Source: Allium sativum (lineage: Eukaryota; Streptophyta; Magnoliopsida; Asparagales; Amaryllidaceae). From it: a stretch of 64,000 nt of DNA. The notes under the pieces are model-generated. The model was not told the origin of the DNA and did not search any database. It saw only the letters and a program-made list of their open reading frames with translations. Each line of letters begins with the position of its first letter. Position 1 is the first letter of the stretch. The DNA lies in NCBI GenBank assembly GCA_030737875.1, contig CM060915.1:634138786-634202785 (forward strand), in the 5' to 3' direction. Positions 1-12,028 of the stretch are shown here, one piece after another. The position numbers were made by a program, and so were the translations under genes.

Positions 1-1581
1 ATCAGAGCTGAAGGTTGAGTGATAACCTTGGCTATGTGGCATGACTCAATAGAGATGGGGTTAGTAATATCCTAGATTGAGTTTGAGTGTATATATATGA
101 GCGCGTATTTGTAGATTTGATATGAAAATTGTTTTATATTGTGTTGGCTGGTTTGTTGAGTAGTTTATGAATTCTGGTCAGTACAGGATGTACAACTGTA
201 TCGATAGGTGTTTCTGAACTCTCGAACAGAACAATTCGACGCAGTATTGTTTTAAAGAGGGTAAATGAAATAATTTTGCCCAAAAAATTATTTTGAAATA
301 AAAGGAATAATTTTTGAATTATTATGAATGTGTTGATTGTTATTACGATCAAATAAAATTATGGAATATTAAAATGGTTATGTAATTTGTATACGGATAA
401 TGTATACAAAAGAGATAAGCCAAGATTAAGTCCAAACCAGAATTGGAATTTAAATCCCGGTTGTTTAGAAATATTTTCTAAAGTATTTTTTTTTAGAAAG
501 TAATATAACATTACTTTGAAGAATTTTGAGTAAGAATGATTTCAAATGGGTTTTTGGAAATGATTAAACACTGAAATCACTTCAGTGGCGAGAAAATAAT
601 TCTGATAATGGGTCGCGACATTATCGGTATTCATTTTCGAGTTTCTAAGTGATGGATTGCTGCCATAGTAGATTTATTAATGGGCATTTGTTTGAGAAAA
701 GCAAAGTTGCTTTATAAATTCAAATGCTTTGAGATGAGTTGATTACAAGTATATGCATATATATATATATATGATTTCAAGTTAGTTTGAAATAAAACCC
801 GGGAATTTGAATTCCGAAATTAAGGTTTAACTTGTATAAGTTCAATAAATTGAAATGGTAAAGGAGAATAAAATGAATTGAAATTTAACTTAAGTTAAGA
901 TTGATAAAAAATGGATTTAAAATAATTCTGAATGGAATCAAATAAAGAAAATGTTGAGATTCGAATTATTAATATGAATTCGACTTATGAACAAGAAAGT
1001 TGAATATATTGGATGTTGTTGAATGGAATTGAATTGGATTCAAGGATAATAAGTGGATTGACTTAAATAGAAATCAGGTATGGATTGATAGAATGGAAGT
1101 GAACTAATCAGAATTGATTAGAGGGTTAAAAACTGGAAGTTGGATTGATTGGAAACCGACTGGAAATGGATATATGTATGTTGAGCAGATATTGAATGGA
1201 AGCAAATGCAAGAGACGGAATCAGGCCCGACAAAAGGTACATGTTTGCAATATTACTTGGGTTTGATGGTTTTATGAGCCCATGGGGCTAGCCGCTTGGC
1301 TTTTTGATTTTCTTTTGGGGCTGGAGACGCCTAGAAAGGCGAGTTGTGGTTGTACCGATTGAGCCGTGCAGAGGAGATGCTGCCGAAATTTTTTAGAATT
1401 TAAGGTGTTAGAAAATTTTCAGAATTTTTTTAAATTTTTCGATAGTAAGAATAAATAAATATTTTAATTGAAATAAATTGGTTCAGTTAAACTGAAGTCA
1501 AGAAGTAAACCAAAATAGGGTATGTAGCATTTTTCCTACCTTAGCAATTTCGAGGACGAAATTATTTTAAGGGGGAAGGAA
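1..1581 (+). other. Element B interior, non-coding, with partial PBS at 1-8
   Basis: AT-rich interior with no ORF above background. It is collinear with the A interior (49625-51252) from the sequence just after the PBS to the pre-PPT block. The best conserved parts are the first 115 bases and a stretch around 1285-1385 (compare 50935-51045). The end carries the gypsy-like block just before the polypurine tract. Conservation without an ORF suggests cis-acting RNA roles such as packaging or reverse transcription, which is inference. Confidence 0.75.
1569..1581 (+). other. Polypurine tract of element B
   Basis: A purine run (AAGGGGGAAGGAA) directly precedes the LTR start TGTAAC at 1582. This is the expected plus-strand priming site, and the same arrangement occurs in element A at 51240-51252. 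Confidence 0.85.
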
Positions 1582-2866
1582 TGTAACGACCTGGATTTTT
1601 CAGCCGTTGAATTCTGAATATTTAAATTGGTTTAAATATTTTATTTGAATTATATATAGGAATATATTGGGAATTTATTTATAAAATGAAGTTTGAACGT
1701 ATAATATATAATATAATATAAAACGAGCTCGAAATCGCGCGGCAGTTCGTAATATGGAGTTTTGAACTTCAACTGAGTATACAGAACTCGTTATAAATCG
1801 GATTTCTGTGAAACAAGATACGTTGGAGTCATATTTATTATAATTTTCATATGAAAGAGAAAAATCCAGATTTCATGTTATAAATAGAAAGTTATGGCCA
1901 AATCAAATTTTGAAATAATCGCTATGGAAAATCGTTATATAAATATACGCGTTAAAATAGCCGTTTTGCAAACGGACTCTGTTTTCGACGAAATCAGTTT
2001 CATTAGCGCCGTATCGTTAAATTATTGTACGGTGGTGAGTGGTGTGGAAAACCGATGTCGTATGTGACCACGATAGCCGTAAACGCTCGTTCAGTGCAAT
2101 TAAATTAATTCAACTGAATAAAGAGATATTTGGGTGTAACTTGAACAGACGATCGAATCAGGCCACGAAACCAGTTCCGGTGAGTTCGTATCGTCGATTT
2201 TAGTCAGGGTAGGTATATAGTTTGTTAATTTTAGAGATCGAGAAATTTGGTATTCAGAGGGGCAGTGCGGTACGCGTTGAAAACGGCCTACCGGGGAAAC
2301 AGTCTCAGAATGCGACGAAACTAGTGCCGTTGGGTTCGTATCGAAAAGTTATTGTCGATGTTCGCAGTTTCGAGTTGTTTCGATTTATCTGGTGATCGTG
2401 GTAAATTAAAATGTGAGTTCATTTCTGGTTTTATAAGGGAATTTTTTTTCAAACGATGTCGGAATTCGAAGAAACTTGTCCCATTGGGTTCAGAATACCT
2501 TTTTACACCAAGATTAGCTTTTTAATCAGTAAACAGACTGTTCATTTATATGATTATTCGTTCATTTCCCTGGATGTCAATTCATTGGACCTATATTCTA
2601 TCCTTATCATTTTTAATAGGACTATAGGACCAACTGGAAAACGTGTTGTCCAAACTATTGAAGTGTGCCTGCCGAGGTATATAAATGAAATAATAGGAAC
2701 GTGACTGCCAATCTATTTTAACACCGTGCCTGCCAAGGTTTTACAAACCGTGCCCCTCACGCTAACATACCCGTGCCCCTCACGCTAACATACCCGTGAT
2801 CCCCAAGCCACTTTGTTCCCGTGTGTGTCAAGGCAACAGATGTCGTGCTTGCCAAACTGCCTTGCC

Positions 2867-2875
2867 TTTAAATAC
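2867..2875 (+). promoter_or_regulatory. Possible degenerate TATA box of LTR B
   Basis: TTTAAATAC lies about 1285 bases into the LTR, matching the offset of the strong TATA box in LTR A (1263). Both are followed by a similar ATTCATTC stretch, so this is the likely decayed core promoter. Confidence 0.35.
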
Positions 2876-5335
2876 AGGCTGTATTCATTCGTTTGGAGAT
2901 TTGGGGGAAAAATACCCATCACATTATAAATCAAGCCGCCACTTCAAGTCAAAATTAAAAATTGAATACACAGTATAACCATTCCATTTTAGATCTATTT
3001 ACATTCCGGAATCGAAGTCTTCTTTTCCATATATATTTTATAAGACCTGAACATCATTTCAGTGGTTCAAGCTTCACCGTGGAAACCAACAGTGTGACGC
3101 GGATGTTAAGAAAGGACACCGGAGCTGCTGCGATGAGGAATCAGAGAACCAGGGCTGCGAACTCAAAGCAGTAGTAGGAAGGACTCCGGCGATCTCCAGG
3201 GATGGATCCGGTGATGTCAGCGGTCAATAAAAGTGGTTTTCTTTGAAGGAAATTTTGTGGAAAGAAAGGTACGTAACAGTAGCTGAGTTTACATTGTAGA
3301 TGCGGTTTTTGGTTGGGTTTAAAAGTCGACTAAGGGGTTGAAGGGTGCGGTTCTGTGTGATGTAGTGGCCATCATGGAGAGTGGTTGCACAGTATTGAGT
3401 AGGAGGATGCTTTGTACGAGAATTGTGAAAAGGAGGTTCCAAACCTTGAACAATAGTTGGACGTGAAAGGGAAGTATATAGGGTGAATGAAGTTGTGATA
3501 TGAGATTCAAAGTGGGACAGGTCTTAGTGCTAGAAAACGGTGAGTTCGCGAAGCAGATGAGATGGTGACAACCATTTGGCAAGTGACTGAAGTGGTGAGC
3601 TCGTGGAGAGAGATGGTTCAAGGCACTGAAAGGAGGACGGGCTTGAGTATATTTTGTGGTACACGTAATGGAGATAAAGGGCACGTGGAGGGGGACGTCA
3701 TCAGAAGAGTAGAGAGAAGGACTTGTGTTTTCTTTTGGGAAAGGGAAAAATATAAAGATCAGCTTCTAAGAAATTGGTACAGAAATGTCTATATATATAG
3801 TTAGTACTAATCACGAAGAGCTAATGGAAAGAATGAAGGGGAGCACACGACAGTGTGAAAGCAAGGTAGGCGTGGGTTATGTGGTACGAACCGGAAGTGT
3901 AATTGAGGAAGAAACGGTGTTAGTGCATTTGTTTCAAGAAAGAGGACGTACAGGCAGTTGGTGTGAGGAATCGGGGAAGAACAGTTCGGTCATAGTAAAT
4001 TGAAGCTACCGGCATCCACTTTGTTTATGGGAGAAGGAAAAGCATCAACGGTAATCGCGATGTAAAGGTTAAAACATGGCTTAAGGTGTTAATTAATTAA
4101 AAGTAAATTAATATATATGGTTAAAGATCGTTAATTATAAATAAACTTATAATGTTAATATCTCACTCATTCGTATACAGAACTGGACGAAACCAACCAT
4201 GTGAAAATCGCAACAACAGAATCTAAACTGTAGAACTGATTCCGCTCAGAACAAAGCGACCGGAATTTCATAATAGAATCAAACATCTGTTTGATTTTAA
4301 AATGAAACGAAGGCGAACTCATCAACTGCTAACCGAGGTGAGTAAACTCACTAACTCTGCCTCATTTATATTTTTATATAAACGTGTTTTGAATTTATTT
4401 TATACTGTGTGATGGTTGTTTGGTTGCATGGTTGATAAAACAGGTTGATAAGATTACATCGTTGGTCGATGATCAGTTCTGATATTTCATATTGATGTGA
4501 AATAATATTATTGATGTTACTAACATCTGTGATGCAAGGAAACAGGTTGGAGGGATCCAACTGGATCCCTCAACATTTTATTTACTGTTTTATTTGATGG
4601 TGATTTATGTTGTACTACATTATCCATGGTTGAATATGTGTGTTTGGTCTACCCTGGCCCTAGGAACCCGGTATTTTAGGTACCATAAAATATCACCGAA
4701 TGTGAAAAAGGGAAATTAGAATTTTAAAAAAACGGAGTTTATTTCCAAATTAGAAATAGTTTCTTTTTCATTTAGTTGAGAATAGAAATCTATTCAGTTG
4801 GAAATCAAGGAAATGGTATAAATAAAAATATAAATTAAGTGGCTTGTGAACCATTGGATAAATTAAAATATGAGTTCAAATATGAATGTATATTGGAAAG
4901 TGAATATCGGTTTTGAAACCAATATTTGGAAATGGATTTGAATTTAGCAAATTATAGAGGAAAGTTTAAAGAAAGATTTTAAATACTTATAATAAAGGAA
5001 TGAGATTAGTATGGAAAAGTCTGAATAGAAGTTATAAGTAGAACTTGGGTTTAAGATATTATTTTGAAGTATGAAAATCAAACTGATTTGATTATATATA
5101 AAAGGAATACATTTACGATTAAAGTGAATAATGGTTTAAAGGAAATTTTTGCAAGTGAAATATCTGTAACGAAATTTAGATTTGATGTATGAATCCAAGT
5201 TTGGAATTAAATGGAAAGGGAATGGTAATTGATTTGAAAAGAAAACGATGAGTTTAGTTTAGAGTTGGGAATATAAAATAAAGTATGATACGTTTTGTAA
5301 AGTGAAATGGTTATAAAGAAATTGGTTTGAAAAAA

Positions 5336-5612
5336 ACAGCGATTTTAAATGCTGTCGTTCAAATAATTGTTTTGTAAATCTAAACAACGATTTTAACGCT
5401 GTTGTCTTAATAAATGTTTTTGTAATACTAAACAGCGATATTTAACGCTGTCGTTATAATAAATGTTTTATAAATCTTAACAGCGATCTTAACGCTATTG
5501 CTATAATAAATGTTCTATAATTCTAGACAGCGATTGTAACGCTGTTGTTAGAAGCAATGTTTTATAAATCAAATAATTGGAGACAGTGATTATAACGCTA
5601 CCGTTATAATCA
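5336..5612 (+). repeat. Tandem array of about six small hairpins in LTR B
   Basis: Six units spaced about 47-57 bases apart, each with ACAGCG then a short AT spacer then CGCTGT, or a slight variant. Each unit is a small inverted repeat. Shorter versions of the motif recur in LTR A at 47141-47370. Confidence 0.75.
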
Positions 5613-6138
5613 GAATTTTCTGTAAAAGAAGTGTGTACTTAGATTTAATCCAAGAGTCGCGTAAGCGATGGTTTATTTGAAGTTGTGAATTTTGACTGTT
5701 TCAAAGTTAAGAATGTCGTTAAGTTAAGGTCTGAGAGGTAATTATACCCCAACTTGACTGACGTCATGATTAACGGAGAAATGGTTAAGGTTCGGTGGTA
5801 AGGATTAGTTAGTGATATCGTTAGTTAACGAATGATTTATGGTTTGAGTTATAATAACGATGTTTTATAACATCGCGTTAATTTGAACTGTTTTTCCCAA
5901 ATAAAATGAGAGTTATTTTCTACACTTAGAAAATGAAATGAATTGGTCAACGAGGAATTTAGAGACCGGAATGGTAAACGATAATATCAAAAGGAATTAA
6001 TATAAAAAGGGACTAATGTTGTTTGATGTTCGATCGATGGAATTTCCATCTGGAAATAATATCGTTGGTTGCACACTTATTTTTCTTTGATAGTTAAATC
6101 ACCGACTATCGAAGACTTTGACCATTTTTCCGTCGTCA

Positions 6139-6186
6139 ATACGGAGAGACCGGGATCAGATCCGGTATCTGAAAACCACTCTGTAT
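6139..6186 (+). other. Conserved stem-loop block in LTR B leader
   Basis: ATACGGAG (6139-6146) can pair with CTCTGTAT (6179-6186). Inside, ACCGG pairs with CCGGT. The matching places in LTRs A and D keep the same layout with different paired bases. Confidence 0.5.
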
Positions 6187-6251
6187 GGACATTAGCGTTG
6201 CAATCGAACATGATGAATAAAATTGAAGACGGAGTTATGCCAGGGCTATCC

Positions 6252-8645
6252 TGTGAAAACCCGTAACTTCCCCGTAAAGGAAAGCGGCGGATAGTTTGAG
6301 AACAAACCACAACAGAACACATACAGAAGAACATTTCATTGTATATTACAACAATGCATCAGATTACAAGGATATACAGAGTACAAACAAATAAATATTA
6401 CACAGAAATATCAGAGATTTAAATTACATTTAAATACATAGCAGCGGAAAATAATACAATACACAACTAGAAGAGAAATACGGATACAAAGCTTTCCGGA
6501 TATCATTCCAGCTGTAAACCAGGATCCTGTGAATATAAATCTGCAAAAACCAAAACTACTAGCTGCCCGTGTCAAAATAAGGGCACCCAGAGTTTAGGTT
6601 AAAACAATAAACTCCAGGTCAGTCATGTGACTGGTGTGAGAACTAAAACAGTTGTTAATCTTTATTTTTAAAGTTAGGTAAATCAAGGGACCACGCCGTA
6701 TAACACGGAACGGGTTTCCTCCCAAGAATACCAGTGCATAAAACAAACAGCGCAATGCTAAATAAAGAAAAATGAAGCTGTTATAAGACCCAGGTCCCAT
6801 CACACAATGCAACGCAGCCGAGGATAGGGTTTTCCCTTATAACAGCCAAAGAATGCTTGATACGGTTAAAACAAATCGTTTGATACTATTATAAGTGCAT
6901 AGTGTATAAAACAACTTCAAATCATAAGTATCAATCATAGGCGGCATGAGCGCCCCATCCCACTATGTCGCCATATATAGGATTACAACTAAAACCGCAA
7001 AGTCACGTATTTGGAAATCGGATTTCCATCTATGAACCGAGGCAAAAGATAGTCCTCAACCGATTCGAGACGCTCTAGCCCGTGTCTCAGGAACAGCCGC
7101 AACTGCCCCTTGGATCCTCAGGGCCGGTCCACCGATGTGGATTATTATGCCTGAACACTACGTCTCCCCACCCTATGGGGTGTAAGTCTGGTCCGTCAGC
7201 CGACCAGAATGCATCGGCCGAAACCGATATAACCGAGGCGCCTCGCAACAGCAACAACCACATAAGTCAAACTCGTCAGGACGTGTAAAACCACTGACGC
7301 CACTTCTAGCTAGAAAGAAACGCATGCCCTCCCTGACGTCCTCTCCCGTTTTTGGTTCATACCGGGTGTGAAGCTCGCGAATCAAACGTTACACAAAGCT
7401 ATGCCACAAAGGCCGAGCTTTGATCATCAACCACAAGACTTTGCTTTTCAACAAAAGCCTCGATCAATTGCCACTTAGGCATGCCACACAGGCAATTCAC
7501 TCCATGCGTTTGATATCCATCAATATATAACCCCTGAGCTCGTACGTCTCAGAGAAGGGCGTTAAGCAAGAGAATAAATTCTCCGCCGCCAAACAGATAT
7601 ATATTTAATAGAGATCAATCACACGGACTAAAATCCAATGTCAGACACACAGTCCATTTACAAGTCCGTTCTGGGTCTGAACGAAACCGGAGGCACCTAG
7701 TACCCCGCATATCCATCGATCTCCAAGTACGTCTGGACGATCACTAACTGTTTCCATCTTCTTGGGTGTACAGCCCAATCAAGATCATCAGTAATCACCC
7801 AAACGACGTGAAGACTTCCGGTCTTCGACCATCGTCTTCATCTTCGACTTATCGTCGTATCAGTCATTCAGAATGGGATAAACCCGGTCTTCCCGAATAA
7901 CTCGCGTATATTTTAAATAAGTGTTACACAAACACAACATACGCCTCATTCCAATTCATCAGTCACTAACCGTAAATTAATCAAGAGAATAATTTCCCAA
8001 ATATTAACCCCGAAGGCCGAAACCAACATCAGATCAATATCCAGAAAACCATTCTGCTTGGCTAACCGACAGTTAGTTTCTAAATTTCACATTCATAGGG
8101 AAAGGTTCCCATTAATTTTATCCAAGATAAATTCCTTGAATTTATTCTTTATTCTATTTTTGAATATCAATTCAAACTAGTCGAGATTAACGAACCTTAC
8201 CGAAGTAATCATTGGTTTTAATTTCCCAATCCCAACCTATTCATCCCATGAAGTAAAACTGGTTATACTTCATATCTAACACCACGGTGTCATCGGTAAA
8301 TTAAATTACCATTTCACGTTCAAATCTAATTAAAGATTTAACTATCGCCTGGAGTAAAACTGGTGATACTCCATTCTCGACCTTTTCAATCTAATTAAAG
8401 ATTCATTAAAACTCCACTTAGTTTTAACCGTTAACTGGGTTAAAAATCCGTGTCATTTAAAACACGGTTCACGATAAACCCAAAGTCACATTCATTAATT
8501 ATCGGGTTAAAGAACGAGTGTTATTTAAAACACTGTTCACGATAAACCCAAAAATCAATATCAATTCAATTCCAATTAAATATTATTTAATTGGTACACT
8601 TCATTAAATCTAAATAAAAAGATTTAATCATTTCTCAACTGGGTT
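6252..8645 (-). repeat. Solo LTR D, 3' portion (minus-strand sense)
   Basis: Contains conserved hairpin blocks at 7570-7583, 7667-7683 and 7866-7898 that correspond to blocks in LTRs A and B. The part from about 7940 to 8645 aligns with 28978-29655 of LTR C, which defines where element E inserted. Confidence 0.82.
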
Positions 8646-10289
8646 TGTAACACCCCACCTCCGCCAGGGTGGCTCTTGCGAGCAACTCTGACTTTGGTGG
8701 GGCGTTTTTAAAACAAGGTAAACATGCATAATGATATAGCAAGGCAGGACATGACATATATATATGTAATTAAACAGAGTAAGTAGATAAAACAACGGAA
8801 GATTTTTAAACCATTTCAAAACACAAGTCTGGTACATCAAAATATCAATTTCCCAAAATTACAAGTCTAGATAAATACATCATCTGATAAACTGAAATAC
8901 ATAAGTACTATCCCCAAATAAGAGTGATAAACCATAGCGGCTCAAGTCCAAAGCATACTTGAGCTATCCAAGGAAGCAGCTAAAATCCAAGCTAGGCTCT
9001 AGTATTCCCTCCCTGAGAACCTGGGGGGGGAAACGGAAGAAAAGAGGCGAAAGAAAACAGGTCAGTCAAAAAGACTGAGTAAGCCCTGCTACGATCAGTC
9101 TATAAACTAATAAAGTTAACATCATGATGGAAACTGAGATGATCATAGATAACAACATACTGGCATGATAAATCAACTACAAGATAGATAGAGGTGTCAT
9201 CGCATAAAACAAGGTTAAGTTTTGCACCACGGTGTACTAGCAAACCAACATAACAGGTATTGATCCCTTGGCCCAAGCTCTAACCCAATAACATGAAGTG
9301 ACCTTAATATAAGGTCCAGCCCAACGGTCTAGTCGATCGGCTCCCTATAAACCTAACACGTCAAGTGTTGGTGTCCATATGGCCCACATATGGTTGTAGT
9401 TAGTCTGTGCTGGGTCCCCCTTTGGGTGTATCAAGCCCTCGGGTGTCAACCCCGGACACTTAAGCAATAATGCACAGCCCTAACCTACTGGTACCCGTGC
9501 CTCGAGTTTGTCCAACACCGGACTACGTGCACGTCCGTAGCCCGCCTGAACCCGCACCGCTGTACCACTCAGCCATCGTCCTTTTGGTCGCTTACATCCG
9601 TCCAGTAATCGTGCCCCGCCCTAGCCTAGTCCTCTAAGGTTGTGATGATACTGAACTGGGATTACTGCCGGAACAGACCCGCTGCTAGGGTTTTCTAAGA
9701 GGGTTAAGTGTGATTTAACCCTTCACTAATCATGGATTAAATTGGTTAAGTGTAACTTAACCCCATTCTAATCCCTCGAACTCCCAAATTGGTTAAGTAT
9801 TAGTGGACCCTGACTTAACCCTAATCATGAGGCATTAATTAATTTAATGCACCTTAACCTCTCACATTAGACCTTGTTGTGGTTACTAGTTAGGCCGGGC
9901 GGGTCCGGGTAGGTTTACACCACAACTCAGGCTAACCTCGGGTTTTGGGCACCACATGACCAACTTCTCACATTGGGTCCTATTGTTTGTAGCCACTAGT
10001 TAAGCCGGTCGGTTCCGGGTAGGATTACGCTACAAACTCAACCCAACCTCGAGTTGGCCACACTTATGTTTTCTAAGTGTCATGTCCACTTTATTTTCAA
10101 ACTATCATTACAAGTTTAACAAATACTTGGGTAGACCTAACTTAATAGGTAAATTCTCAAGGGGTAGACCTAACTTAATAGGTAAATTCCCAATCTTATA
10201 TTTTCATGTATTTTAAGTTTACCCAAACCCCCAACGTCAGTTTATCGCTTACATATTCGTAATAACGCATAAAGGATAGGAAGAGGGAA

Positions 10290-11165
10290 CTTGGCACAAC
10301 ATACATGATGAACTTGCTTATCACAACAAACATGCATAACATGTTAGACTTGCATAACTTAGCATAGTGAACTTGCATATTACCATAAACATGCATAACA
10401 TGTTAAACTTGCATAACTTAGCATAGTGAACTTGCATAAACATGCATAACTTGTCAAACATGCACAACTTGTCATTTTAAACTTGCATAACTTGTCAAAC
10501 ATGCACAACTTGTCATTTTAAACTTGCATAACGTGTCAAACATGCACAACTTGTCATTTTAAACTTGCATAAGCATGCATAACTTGTCAAACATGCACAA
10601 TATGGCAAAATGAACTTGCATAAACATACATAACTCATTTAACTTGCAAATCATGGCATAGTGGACTTGCATAAACATGCATAACTCATTTAACTTGCAA
10701 ATCATGGCTTAGTAAACTTGCATAAACATGCATAACTCATTTAACTTGCAAATCATGGCTTAGTAAACTTGCATAAACATGCATAACTCATTTAACTTGC
10801 AAATCATGGCTTAGTAAACTTGCATAAACATGCATAACTCATTTAACTTGCAAATCATGGCTTAGTAAACTTGCATAAACATGCATAACTCAATAAACTT
10901 GCAAATCAAGGCTTAGCAAACTTGCATAAACATGCATAACTCAATAAACTTGCAAATCATGGCTTAGCAAACTTGCATAAACATGCATAACTCATTTAAC
11001 TTGCAAATCATGGCTTAGTAAACTTGCATAAACATGCATAACTCAATAAACTTGCAAATCAAGGCTTAGCAAACTTGCATAAACATGCATAACTCAATAA
11101 ACTTGCAAATCATGGCTTAGCAAACTTGCATAAACATGCATAACTCAATAAACATACATAAATCC
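10290..11165 (-). repeat. 51-bp minisatellite in E LTR, left copy
   Basis: Direct repeats built from ACTTGCATAAACATGCAT and AACTTGCAAATCATGGCTTA segments. The unit is about 51 bp in the regular part (10610-11150) and shorter and irregular at the left end. It lies in the transcribed leader, downstream of the TATA box. Confidence 0.88.
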
Positions 11166-11521
11166 CAACTTGCATCACATATTAACTTTAGAGTTTCTAA
11201 AATGAAGGTAAGAGGGCTTACTAATATTATGAAGACTCAAATCTACAAATAAAGATTGAGAAGCCCTTTATGCAAGCATATCAAAACCCAAACAAAGCTC
11301 CAATTAACAAAAAATCCCAAAAACTCTAGCTTAGCAAATAAAACTTGCAACTTGATGATGTATGCAAGCTAATGATCATTCATACAACTTAGAAATGCTT
11401 GTATGAACATCATAATCCTCATAGGAATGATTTATGAAGAGGTTGGAGGCCATGAGAGTTTGGATTTTGGCATAGTTTTGTTGCTAGAATGAATAATAGG
11501 GTTTTAGGGTAGGATTAGAGG

Positions 11522-11531
11522 CTTATTTATA
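11522..11531 (-). promoter_or_regulatory. TATA box of E LTR (left copy)
   Basis: Reads TATAAATAAG on the minus strand, about 480 bases into the LTR. A telobox-like CCCTAAAACCCT (11498-11509) follows 12 bases downstream. Transcription would start near 11495. The same site is at 19022-19031. Confidence 0.65.
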
Positions 11532-11643
11532 GAAGATTAGAGTGTTTTTAGCCCTAGGATTAACCCTAGATGAGTTTTGGCTCGTCAGATTTCGGAATCC
11601 TCTAGAAGCAAGCCACAAGACCCAGCCCAAATCAAAATGGTGC

Positions 11644-11763
11644 GCCAGGCAACATTGCCTGGCTACCCCCTGTCGACAGGGCTGTCGACAGGGCAGTCGA
11701 CATGCCAAGACCCCTGTCGACAGGCCTATCGACATGGGGTCCTGGGCGGGAATTTTTCCCGCC
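11644..11763 (-). promoter_or_regulatory. Palindrome cluster in U3 of E LTR (left copy)
   Basis: Within 120 bases there is a 9-bp-arm inverted repeat (11644-11663), a run of TGTCGACA palindromes or one-base variants (11671, 11683, 11695, 11715, 11727) and a GGCGGGAA/TTCCCGCC dyad (11745-11763) containing TTTCCCGC, the E2F consensus form. All lie 110-240 bases upstream of the TATA box, where enhancers would be expected. Regulatory function is inference. Confidence 0.45.
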
Positions 11764-12013
11764 TGCCCAGTTGCCCTAATTTCTGTTTTTAATTTGAAGT
11801 TTAAATCTGTTTTTACTTAGGAATTTTCTGCAAACTTCAATGGGCCTTAACTGGGTCACACGGACTCCGATTTTCGAAAACTCGGACTCTATTTCGCGTA
11901 TTTTTCCGAGACGAACGCAATGGCATAGCCCGTTTCCCTTGATTCAGATTTTATAATTAAATTCTGCCTCAATTTACGTTATAACAAGTTATTTGAAAAT
12001 ACGGGTTGTTACA

Positions 12014-12028
12014 TTCTCCCCTCCTTAA
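12014..12028 (-). other. Polypurine tract of E unit 1
   Basis: On the minus strand a purine-rich AAGGAGGGGAGAA directly precedes the LTR start TGTAACAACCCG. The repeat copy is at 19514-19528. Confidence 0.85.

Larger units (their letters stand above)
1582..6251 (+). repeat. Element B 3' LTR, 5' portion
   Basis: Starts TGTAACGACC right after the purine tract. The first 350 bases share blocks with LTRs A, C and D. It holds a weak TATA-like site (2867-2875), a GTGAGT/ACTCAC dyad (4338-4351), a hairpin array (5336-5612) and a conserved stem-loop (6139-6186). It is cut at 6251 by solo LTR D; 6247-6251 (TATCC) is one copy of D's target duplication. Several ORFs of 60-120 codons lie in it on both strands; none resembles a known protein and none is shared with A. 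Confidence 0.85.
8646..12013 (-). repeat. Element E LTR, left copy (3' LTR of unit 1)
   Basis: 3368 bases, TG...CA ends, nearly identical to 16147-19513. In minus-strand sense, U3 lies from 12013 to about 11500, with a TATA box at 11522-11531. The remaining 2.8 kb is R/U5 leader and contains the 10290-11165 minisatellite. The only length difference I see between the copies is a one-base change in a G run near 9025. Confidence 0.92.

Noticed and set aside
3319..3804. ORFs of 80-121 codons on both strands in LTR B
   Set aside because: No known domain, low-complexity composition, no counterpart in LTR A, opposite strands open over the same bases. Not supported as genes.
11498..11509. Telomere-like AGGGTTTTAGGG
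   Set aside because: Only one or two units, just downstream of a TATA box. This is a telobox-like promoter motif, not an interstitial telomere array.
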